64,000 bases of DNA, from contig DDFC01000020.1 in NCBI GenBank assembly GCA_002336895.1, positions 292,174-356,173 on the forward strand, given 5' to 3'. The notes under the pieces are model-generated. The model searched no databases. It was given only the letters and a program-made list of their open reading frames with translations, and had not been told where the DNA came from. Origin of the DNA: Verrucomicrobiaceae bacterium UBA1938 (GTDB lineage: Bacteria; Verrucomicrobiota; Verrucomicrobiia; Verrucomicrobiales; Verrucomicrobiaceae). Below, one piece after another: positions 24,806 to 32,250 of the stretch; the stretch's first letter is position 1; every line of letters starts with the position of its first letter. The position numbers and the translations under genes are program-made.

Positions 24806-24827
24806 TCCTGCCTTTAACTCGGCAGGA
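24806..24827. repeat. Inverted repeat in the kdp leader
   Basis: TCCTGCC (24806-24812) and GGCAGGA (24821-24827) flank an 8-nt loop. It may fold in the kdp leader or end kup transcription, but no U tract follows. Confidence 0.35.
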
Positions 24828-24872
24828 TGCGGTGAGCTGGCATCGTGGCGGTGGATCAACATCCACCATACC

Positions 24873-24956
24873 ATGAACGATCTCATCTACCTCGGCATCA
24901 CCGTCGCGTTCTTCATGCTCTGCGGGCTCTATGCACGCGGCTGCGAAACCCTTTAA
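24873..24956 (+). CDS. Small membrane protein at the head of the kdp operon
   Basis: A 27-codon reading frame from ATG 24873 to TAA, encoding one hydrophobic helix (IYLGITVAFFMLCGLYA) and a short CETL end. It lies 13 nt before kdpF and is in the right place and orientation to be translated with it. Similar tiny proteins precede kdpF in other phyla from memory, but it has no established role. It could be a KdpF-like accessory subunit. Confidence 0.55.
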   Translation: MNDLIYLGITVAFFMLCGLYARGCETL

Positions 24957-24969
24957 CAATCCGCCCACC

Positions 24970-25053
24970 ATGGAAACCATCCTTGTCGGGCTCATTGCCC
25001 TCGCCCTGCTCGCCTACCTCACGGTGGCGATGATCCGTCCGGAAAAATTCTAA
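24970..25053 (+). CDS. kdpF: KdpF subunit of the K+ ATPase
   Basis: A 27-residue one-helix peptide, METILVGLIALALLAYL followed by TVAMIRPEKF. The closing RPEKF is a hallmark of KdpF, the small lipid-facing subunit that stabilises KdpFABC. It lies 15 nt before kdpA, as usual. Confidence 0.92.
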   Translation: METILVGLIALALLAYLTVAMIRPEKF

Positions 25054-25068
25054 CCCGCACCTCCTCTC

Positions 25069-26781
25069 ATGCACTCCACCGACTGGCTGCAGTTTGCCCT
25101 CTTTCTGGGCCTGCTCACACTCATCACCAAACCGCTGGGCCTGTACCTCGTGCAGGTGCTGGATGCCGATGGGCGCACCTGGCTTGATCCCGTGCTCAAG
25201 CCTCTCGAAAAGCTCACTTATAAAGTGCTTGGAGTCGATCCGAAGCGTGAGCAGACCTGGCTGCAGTACACCTTTGCCATGCTGGCTTTCAGCCTCGTGG
25301 GGGTGGCGTTCACCTATGCCATCCTGCGCCTGCAGGATGTGCTGCCTCTCAATCCGCAGGGCTTCCCGGCGCTGAGTCATCACCTGGCCTTCAACACGGC
25401 CGTCAGCTTCACCACCAACACCAACTGGCAGAGCTACGGTGGCGAGGCCACGATGTCCTACTTCTCCCAGATGGTGGGGTTGACCTTCCACAACTTCACC
25501 TCCGCCGCCGTGGGCATCGGCATCGCCGCGGCGCTGGTGCGTGGCATCGCACGCAGCTCATCCAAGACAGTGGGCAGCTTCTGGGCCGATCTGGTGCGCG
25601 TCACGTATTACCTTCTGCTCCCGATCTGCCTGGTCTTCGCCATCTTTCTGGTATCGCAGGGCATGATCCAGAACTTTGACGCCTACACCAAGGTGAAGAC
25701 TCTGGAGGGTGCGGACCAGATCATCGCCCAGGGGCCGGTGGCCTCGCAGGTGGCCATCAAGATGCTCGGCACCAACGGCGGCGGCTTCATGAATGCCAAC
25801 GCCGCGCATCCCTTTGAAAATCCGACGCCGCTTTCAAACTTCGTGCAGATGCTCTCGATCTTCGCCATTGGCAGCGCGCTGACCTACTACCTCGGCCGCA
25901 TGGTGAAGAACCAGCGCCACGGCTGGGCCGTGTGGGCCGCCATGATGATCCTCTTTGTCGGCGGTGTGCTTGTCTGCGCTCATTATGAAGCGGCGGGAAA
26001 TCCCATCCATCAGCAGCTCGGTGTGGCTGCTGCTGATGGCAACATGGAGGGCAAGGAAGTGCGCTTTGGCATTTTCAATTCCTCGCTCTTTGCCACCATC
26101 ACCACTGCGGCGTCCTGCGGTGCGGTGAACTCCATGCATGACTCCTTCACCGCCATCGGCGGGCTGGTGCCGCTCTTCATGATCGAGCTGGGAGAGGTGG
26201 TCATCGGCGGTGTGGGAGCCGGTTTGTACGGCATGCTCGTGTTTGTTATCCTCGCTGTCTTCATCGCCGGGCTCATGGTGGGCCGCACCCCCGAGTACCT
26301 GGGCAAGAAGATCCAGGCCAAGGAGGTAAAGCTGGCCATGCTCACGCTGCTCGTCCTCACTCTCAGCATTCTGGGCTTCACCGCCTGGGCCTGTGTGAGC
26401 GCCTGGGGCGTGGCGGGCCTGAACAACGCCGGGCCGCATGGCTTCAGCGAGATGCTGTATGCCTTCAGCTCCGCCACCGGCAACAACGGCAGCGCCTTCG
26501 CCGGACTCACCGCGAATACACCTTGGTATAACACCACGCTGGGGATCGCCATGCTCATCGGTCGCTTTCTCATGATCGTGCCCATCATGGCCATTGCGGG
26601 CTCGCTTGCGGGCAAGCAGGCCGTTCCGCCGAGCGCCGGCACCTTCCCGGTCAATGGCGCGACGTTTACCGTGCTGCTCATCGGCACCGTGCTGCTCATC
26701 GGTGCGCTCAATTTCCTGCCTGCACTCGCCCTGGGACCAGTCGTCGAACACTTCCTCACAGCTCAGGGAAAACTTTTCTAA
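25069..26781 (+). CDS. kdpA: K+-translocating subunit KdpA
   Basis: A 570-residue polytopic protein, the K+ channel-like subunit related to the Trk/Ktr superfamily. Selectivity-filter loops are visible: TNTNWQSYGGEAT, TNGGGFMNANAAHPFENP, and ATGNNGSAFAGL. K+ passes from here to KdpB for active transport. It is part of the plus-strand kdp operon, and the porin gene follows 31 nt after its stop codon. Confidence 0.97.
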   Translation: MHSTDWLQFALFLGLLTLITKPLGLYLVQVLDADGRTWLDPVLKPLEKLTYKVLGVDPKREQTWLQYTFAMLAFSLVGVAFTYAILRLQDVLPLNPQGFPALSHHLAFNTAVSFTTNTNWQSYGGEATMSYFSQMVGLTFHNFTSAAVGIGIAAALVRGIARSSSKTVGSFWADLVRVTYYLLLPICLVFAIFLVSQGMIQNFDAYTKVKTLEGADQIIAQGPVASQVAIKMLGTNGGGFMNANAAHPFENPTPLSNFVQMLSIFAIGSALTYYLGRMVKNQRHGWAVWAAMMILFVGGVLVCAHYEAAGNPIHQQLGVAAADGNMEGKEVRFGIFNSSLFATITTAASCGAVNSMHDSFTAIGGLVPLFMIELGEVVIGGVGAGLYGMLVFVILAVFIAGLMVGRTPEYLGKKIQAKEVKLAMLTLLVLTLSILGFTAWACVSAWGVAGLNNAGPHGFSEMLYAFSSATGNNGSAFAGLTANTPWYNTTLGIAMLIGRFLMIVPIMAIAGSLAGKQAVPPSAGTFPVNGATFTVLLIGTVLLIGALNFLPALALGPVVEHFLTAQGKLF

Positions 26782-26812
26782 ACCCGGCATCTCGTCTCGA
26801 AGGTTCCGCTCC

Positions 26813-27871
26813 ATGAAAGCATCCATTCTCAGTCTTCTTATGCTCGCGCCTGCCATTTTGCCGGCAGCGGACGACGCACCGACGGTGGCTTACAAAGGTT
26901 ATTTGGACAGCTATTACGGGTACGATTTCAACAAGCCCGCGAATCATCGCAGGCCGGGCTTTCTCTACAACCACACCACCACGGATGCTCCGGCCATCAA
27001 CCTGGCGCTCATCCAGGCCGAGCTCAACGGTGGCTGGTACCACGCCAGCCTGGGCCTCATGGCAGGCACCTATTCACGGATCAATCTGGCCGCCGAGCCG
27101 GATCTGCTGCAGCACTTCTACGACACCTACATTGGTGTGGCATTGAACCGCTCCCGCACCCTCTGGCTGGATGTGGGGGAGTTCAGCTCGCACATCGGTT
27201 TTGAAAGCGCGATCGGTGCGGACAACTACACGCTGAGCCGAAGCCTCATGGCGGAAAACTCCCCCTACTTCCTGACAGGCGGCCGTCTGACCTGGAAGCC
27301 AAAAAAAGAGTGGGAGCTGGCGTTTCTCGTGGTGGACGGCTGGCAGCGTGTGCGTCCGCTGGCGGGCAACAGCCTGCCGGGATTTGGCACCAAGGTGGCG
27401 TGGACTCCCCATGACCGTCTGCTGCTGAACTGGAGCACCTATGTCGGCAGCGAATTTCCAGATGATCAGCGCCGCATGCGCTATTTTAACAACCTGTATG
27501 CACACCTGGTGCTGAGCAGCGCTGTGAGCATGTACCTGGGCTGCGACATCGGCTGGCAGCAGCGTGCGACCAGCGGAAACAACGTGTGGTGGTCTCCCAA
27601 TGCCATCGTTCGGTGGAAGCTGGATGACCGCTGGGCCACGGCTTTCCGAGTGGAGCACTACAATGACGCCTCCGGGGTGATCGTGAGCCTTCCGGGCAGG
27701 ACATCACTCACCGGTCTTTCCTTCAACGTTGACCGCCAGATCAGCAAGAACCTGCTCTTCCGTGTGGAGATGAGATACCTGCGCAACAGCTCTCCGGCCT
27801 TTCAGCGCGGAGACTCTCTGGTGCGAAGCAGCACCTCCCTCCTGGCATCCTTCAGCATCCGCTTTTCCTGA
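26813..27871 (+). CDS. BBP2-type outer-membrane beta-barrel porin
   Basis: A 352-residue protein with a signal peptide (KASILSLLMLAPAILPAA). The mature protein opens with YKGYLDSYYGYDFNKPANH and continues as alternating beta strands, ending in an aromatic residue, as outer-membrane barrels do. This fits the putative beta-barrel porin-2 (OmpL-like) family. Members of this family are known in some kdp operons. It probably lets K+ cross the outer membrane to Kdp. It lies between kdpA and kdpB, where no gene is present in the enterobacterial operon. Confidence 0.78.
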   Translation: MKASILSLLMLAPAILPAADDAPTVAYKGYLDSYYGYDFNKPANHRRPGFLYNHTTTDAPAINLALIQAELNGGWYHASLGLMAGTYSRINLAAEPDLLQHFYDTYIGVALNRSRTLWLDVGEFSSHIGFESAIGADNYTLSRSLMAENSPYFLTGGRLTWKPKKEWELAFLVVDGWQRVRPLAGNSLPGFGTKVAWTPHDRLLLNWSTYVGSEFPDDQRRMRYFNNLYAHLVLSSAVSMYLGCDIGWQQRATSGNNVWWSPNAIVRWKLDDRWATAFRVEHYNDASGVIVSLPGRTSLTGLSFNVDRQISKNLLFRVEMRYLRNSSPAFQRGDSLVRSSTSLLASFSIRFS

Positions 27872-27912
27872 CACTCATTCTTTGAACTCAACAGGCCCCA
27901 GGCCATACCACC

Positions 27913-29934
27913 ATGTCACACAAACCTACATCTCTCTTTGATGCTTCCATCCTCGCTCCTGCCGTGGGCGAGTCCTTCAAGAAGCTCGATCCACGCCTGA
28001 TGGTGAAAAATCCCGTCATGTTCGTCACGCTCGTGGGCGCGGTGCTCACGACCGTGAGCATCTTCACCAGCAAGGCCGACCACGGCTTCATCACCCAGCT
28101 CAGCATCTGGCTGTGGTTCACCGTGCTGTTTGCCAACTTTGCCGAAGCTGTGGCGGAAGGCCGGGGCAAGGCGCAGGCGGCCAGCCTGCGAGCCGCACGC
28201 AAGGACACCGTGGCGCGCAAGCTGAAGAACGGTGTCGAGATCCAGGTGCCCGCGCCTGCACTGGAAAAGGGGGACCTCGTGGTCTGTGAGACTGGCGATG
28301 TCATTCCCGCCGATGGCGAAGTCATCGAGGGCATCGCCAGCGTGGACGAAGCCGCCATCACCGGTGAGTCTGCACCCGTCATTCGCGAGAGCGGCGGCGA
28401 CCGCAGCGCCGTCACCGGTGGCACGCGCGTCATCAGCGACCGCATCGTCATCCGCATCACCTCGGAAAAGGGGAACACCTTCATCGACCGCATGATCTCG
28501 ATGGTGGAGGGCGCGAAACGCCAGAAGACGCCGAACGAGATCGCCCTGACGATCCTGCTTTCCGCCATGACGCTCATCTTTCTGCTGGTGTGCATCACGC
28601 TGCGCCCGTTTGGCATCTATTCCGGGGTGGAGTTCTCCACACCGGTGCTCATTGCGCTGCTCGTGTGCCTGATCCCCACCACCATCGGCGGCCTGCTCAG
28701 CGCCATCGGCATCAGCGGCATCGACCGCCTCATCCGCCGCAATGTCATGGCCACCAGCGGTCGCGCGGTGGAGGCCGCTGGCGACATCGATGTGCTGCTG
28801 CTGGACAAGACCGGCACCATCACCATCGGCAACCGCATGGCTTCAGACTTCCGCCCTGCACCGGGCATCACCGAGCAGCAGCTGGCCGATGCAGCGCAGC
28901 TCGCCTCCCTGGCCGATGAAACGCCTGAAGGCCGCAGCATCGTGGTGCTGGCCAAGGACAAGTTCAACCTGCGCGGTCGCGAGCTCGCCGCCCCGCATGC
29001 TACTTTTGTTCCGTTCACTGCGCAGACTCGCATGAGCGGCGTGGACCTTGACGGCCGCAGCATTCGCAAAGGTGCCGCAGACTCGATTAAAACGTATGTC
29101 GAGAACCTTGGGGGGGTGTACGCGCCTGAAATCACCAAGACCGTGGAAAGCGCCTCGCGTGCTGGGCGCACACCGTTGGTCGTGTGTGAAGGCGGCAAGG
29201 TGCTCGGCGTGGTGGAGCTCAAGGACGTCGTCAAAGGCGGCATCAAGGAGCGCTTTGCCCAGCTGCGCAAGATGGGCATCCGCACCGTCATGATCACTGG
29301 AGACAATCCGATGACTGCCGCCGCCATCGCCGCCGAGGCGGGGGTGGATGACTTCATGGCCCAGGCCACGCCGGAGGACAAGCTGCGCCGCATCCGTGCC
29401 GAGCAGTCGGAAGGCCACCTCGTGGCCATGACCGGTGACGGTACCAATGACGCACCCGCCCTGGCTCAGGCCGATGTGGGTGTGGCCATGAACACCGGGA
29501 CGCAGGCCGCGCGTGAAGCGGGCAACATGGTCGATCTCGACAGCAACCCCACGAAGCTCATTGAGATCGTCGAGATCGGGAAGCAGCTGCTCATGACGCG
29601 CGGCTCGCTCACCACCTTCAGCATTGCCAACGACATCGCCAAATACTTCGCCATCATTCCGGCCATGCTCATGGCCACCTTCCCGGCCATCAGCCCGCTG
29701 AACATCATGGGTCTGGCCAGCCCGCAGAGCGCCATCCTGAGCGCCGTCATCTTCAATGCGCTCATCATCATCGCCCTCATTCCGCTGGCGCTGAAGGGGG
29801 TGCCCTACCGCGCCGCAGGTGCCGCCGCCGTGCTGCAGCGCAACCTGCTCATCTATGGCCTGGGCGGTGTCATCATCCCCTTCATCGGCATCAAGGCCAT
29901 TGATGTCATCGTCGCCACCCTTCACCTCGCTTAA
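27913..29934 (+). CDS. kdpB: P-type ATPase subunit KdpB
   Basis: A 673-residue P-type ATPase that powers K+ uptake. The phosphorylated Asp lies in DKTGT (298-302). TGES of the actuator domain, KGAADS of the nucleotide domain and the MTGDGTNDAPAL hinge motif are all present, and the membrane helices match KdpB's class I topology. Length is the family's norm. It lies 41 nt after the porin gene and 4 nt before kdpC. Confidence 0.97.
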   Translation: MSHKPTSLFDASILAPAVGESFKKLDPRLMVKNPVMFVTLVGAVLTTVSIFTSKADHGFITQLSIWLWFTVLFANFAEAVAEGRGKAQAASLRAARKDTVARKLKNGVEIQVPAPALEKGDLVVCETGDVIPADGEVIEGIASVDEAAITGESAPVIRESGGDRSAVTGGTRVISDRIVIRITSEKGNTFIDRMISMVEGAKRQKTPNEIALTILLSAMTLIFLLVCITLRPFGIYSGVEFSTPVLIALLVCLIPTTIGGLLSAIGISGIDRLIRRNVMATSGRAVEAAGDIDVLLLDKTGTITIGNRMASDFRPAPGITEQQLADAAQLASLADETPEGRSIVVLAKDKFNLRGRELAAPHATFVPFTAQTRMSGVDLDGRSIRKGAADSIKTYVENLGGVYAPEITKTVESASRAGRTPLVVCEGGKVLGVVELKDVVKGGIKERFAQLRKMGIRTVMITGDNPMTAAAIAAEAGVDDFMAQATPEDKLRRIRAEQSEGHLVAMTGDGTNDAPALAQADVGVAMNTGTQAAREAGNMVDLDSNPTKLIEIVEIGKQLLMTRGSLTTFSIANDIAKYFAIIPAMLMATFPAISPLNIMGLASPQSAILSAVIFNALIIIALIPLALKGVPYRAAGAAAVLQRNLLIYGLGGVIIPFIGIKAIDVIVATLHLA

Positions 29935-29938
29935 TCCC

Positions 29939-30523
29939 ATGAAAGCTCTCATCTCAGAACTCCGCCCCGCCATCTCCGCCACGCTCGTGCTTGCTGCGGT
30001 CACCTGCGGTGTGTATCCCCTCGTCGTCACCGGCATCTCCCAGGCTGCGTTCAAAGACAAGGCTGCAGGCAGCCTCATCACGGACAAAGACGGTGCCGTG
30101 CGCGGTTCCGCGCTGCTCGGGCAGAACTTCGCGGCGGCGCAGTATTTTCATCCGCGACCCAGCGCCGCAGGCACCGGCTATGACGCCACCAGCTCCAGCG
30201 GCAGCAACCTCGGCCCCACTTCGCAGAAGCTGAATGACGCGCTCAAAGAGCGCATCGCCGCGTATCGCACGGAAAACGCTCTTGGCGAAAAAGAGGCGGT
30301 GCCTGCCGATGCCGTCACCGCCTCTGGCAGCGGCCTGGATCCTCACATCAGTGTGAAGAACGCCGAGCTGCAGGCCGCACGCGTGGCCAAGGCACGCAGC
30401 CTCAGCGTGGAGAAGGTGAAGGAGCTGGTCGCCGCCAGCACCACGAAGCCTGACCTGGGCATCTTCGGTGATGCCGGAGTGAACGTGCTCAAGCTCAACC
30501 TTGCGCTCGACGCACAGAAATAA
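29939..30523 (+). CDS. kdpC: KdpC subunit
   Basis: A 194-residue periplasm-facing subunit with one N-terminal membrane helix (ATLVLAAVTCGVYPLVVTGI). Conserved blocks include GSALLGQNF, FHPRPSA, SSGSNLGPTS and SGLDPHIS. KdpC helps form the K+ entry path and increases ATP affinity. It starts 4 nt after kdpB; ATG 29939 follows the stop codon of kdpB directly. Confidence 0.95.
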   Translation: MKALISELRPAISATLVLAAVTCGVYPLVVTGISQAAFKDKAAGSLITDKDGAVRGSALLGQNFAAAQYFHPRPSAAGTGYDATSSSGSNLGPTSQKLNDALKERIAAYRTENALGEKEAVPADAVTASGSGLDPHISVKNAELQAARVAKARSLSVEKVKELVAASTTKPDLGIFGDAGVNVLKLNLALDAQK

Positions 30524-30528
30524 GCGCC

Positions 30529-30774
30529 ATGCGCCACGGCTCTGATCTTTCATCCCCGCCCGCAATGAAGCCATCCGCAGTCAGAACCAAGGGAGTGCCT
30601 TGGATCGCGTGGCTGCTTTTTGCCGCAGCCCTGGCGGCTTTGCTCATGCTGTTCTGGTTCATCGCGAATCTGGAGCAGCATGCGCGCGGCAGAAAAGGCG
30701 GGCATGCACCCAAAGACGCCGGCAGCCACAGCCATGCCATCCAGCTCTGCCTTGCGATGGACCAGCTGCGATGA
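30529..30774 (+). CDS. Small membrane ORF between kdpC and a glycosyltransferase-like gene
   Basis: An 81-residue reading frame starting 5 nt after kdpC with one hydrophobic helix (VPWIAWLLFAAALAALLMLF) and a His/Lys-rich tail. A shorter form from ATG 30565 has 69 residues. Its position within the operon supports expression. No homologue is recognised, and a second overlapping frame here is also open, so it is uncertain. Confidence 0.45.
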   Translation: MRHGSDLSSPPAMKPSAVRTKGVPWIAWLLFAAALAALLMLFWFIANLEQHARGRKGGHAPKDAGSHSHAIQLCLAMDQLR

Positions 30775-30810
30775 TGCCCGCCGGGCCCTGTCCCTGCCAG
30801 ACCAGCCACC

Positions 30811-32241
30811 ATGAACTCACCGCAAACCATCTTCACCATTCCAACCTACCGGTTGCGCGATGTGCCCGAAACCATCGAGGCCTATGACGACAACTTTCAC
30901 CGCAACGGCCACACGGCCAGGATCATGGTCTTTGACGACTCCAGCATGGCGGGGCATCAAAAGTACTATGCCCAGCTGGAGCAGACGCGGACTGCGAACG
31001 AGCTCATCTATGTGGGGCCGCGGGAAAAGGAGGAATTCATCAGCTTTCTCAACCGCAAGCTGCGCGACAGGAAGCTCGAATCTCTCGTGCGCAATCTCTT
31101 CCGCCCCAGCTACGGGGGAAACCGCAACTTCACCCTCATCTACACGCTGGGGCATTACCTCATCAGCGCGGATGACGACATGAGGCCTGACGCCCTGATT
31201 GAGGAAAGCCCGGAGAGCCTCGGTACAAACGAGGTCTGCCGAGGCAAACTGTACGGAGCCAGGGAGCCAGGCTTTGTGCACAAGTCCTTCGACATCCTGG
31301 CGGCATTCAAGGAGGTGCTCGGTCAAAAGGCCGGCCAGCTGCCCGCACATTATGAAAAGGGGAATTTCCTGCGGGACACGTCGATGGATCTGGAGACCAA
31401 CACGACCAGCGAATTTGCACGCGAAAACTCACTGATCGTGCAGCCGGGCAGGGTGTCGCGTGATTCCGTGGTGAAGATCGCCCAGACCTACCGCTCCGGC
31501 ACGAACGACATCGATGCCCTCGATTATGTCGAGATGTTCCTGTCCGATGAGAACGAGTCCGACATCAACGCGCTGAACGACGTCTATGTCCTCGTGAACT
31601 TCCGTCCGGTGGTCACCAACAAGAACTGGCGCATCGACTGTGGCGTGGCCGGCTATGACAACCGCCTGGGCCTGCCGCCCTTCTTCCCAACGCGCCTGCG
31701 CTTCGAGGACTACATCTACCGTCTCTGGGTGCAGCAGCCCGGCGTGGCGGCCGCCCACGTGGATGCCGTGCAGCGCCACACCAAGAACAACTACATGCGC
31801 AATCCCCTGGCCATGGAGGTGTTCAACGAAGAACTGTGCAGCCTGCTGAAAAAGAAGATCAAGGACTCCGTCTCCCACCGGGATGATCTGGGCATCCGCT
31901 TCCGCTACAACGGGGAGGTGACTCTGGAGGACACGGCTGCCATTCTGGACAAGATCACCGCCACGCATGCACGTGTGCTCGCCGCTGCGGAGCGCACGCG
32001 GGACCCGCAGCGCCGGCAGACGCTGCAAGTCTTCGCCGAGAGCCTGGCCAAGGTGTTTTATGGTTTTGAACCGGACTTCTTCCAGCAGAATGTCAGCCGC
32101 ATCGTGGATGATGTGATCAGCCAGATCCACGCCTCGCTGGAGCTGTGGCCCACGCTGGTGGAAATATGCTACTATCAGAAAGACAAGAAGCAGTTTCCGC
32201 AAACCCGCGTTAAGAACAAACGCATCAAAAACGGCTCCTAG
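30811..32241 (+). CDS. Glycosyltransferase-like (GT-A fold) protein inside the kdp operon
   Basis: A 476-residue cytoplasmic protein. The N-terminus reads IFTIPTYRLRDVPETIEAYD, then FDDSS (41-45), and DDD at 121-123 in YLISADDDMRPD. These are the order and spacing of a family-2-like GT-A nucleotide-sugar transferase: a first-strand FDDSS and a DxD metal site. A second part contains WRIDCGVAGYDNRLGLPPFFP followed by a basic tail (KNKRIKNGS). No substrate or acceptor is evident. It starts 36 nt after the small ORF and ends 9 nt before kdpD, so it belongs to the operon. Similar genes are not part of known kdp operons. Confidence 0.65.
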   Translation: MNSPQTIFTIPTYRLRDVPETIEAYDDNFHRNGHTARIMVFDDSSMAGHQKYYAQLEQTRTANELIYVGPREKEEFISFLNRKLRDRKLESLVRNLFRPSYGGNRNFTLIYTLGHYLISADDDMRPDALIEESPESLGTNEVCRGKLYGAREPGFVHKSFDILAAFKEVLGQKAGQLPAHYEKGNFLRDTSMDLETNTTSEFARENSLIVQPGRVSRDSVVKIAQTYRSGTNDIDALDYVEMFLSDENESDINALNDVYVLVNFRPVVTNKNWRIDCGVAGYDNRLGLPPFFPTRLRFEDYIYRLWVQQPGVAAAHVDAVQRHTKNNYMRNPLAMEVFNEELCSLLKKKIKDSVSHRDDLGIRFRYNGEVTLEDTAAILDKITATHARVLAAAERTRDPQRRQTLQVFAESLAKVFYGFEPDFFQQNVSRIVDDVISQIHASLELWPTLVEICYYQKDKKQFPQTRVKNKRIKNGS

Positions 32242-32250
32242 CCTCCCGTC

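Noticed and set aside
24763..24872. c-di-AMP (ydaO) riboswitch before kdp
   Set aside because: The 110-bp stretch is too short and lacks the ydaO core; only one simple inverted repeat is visible.
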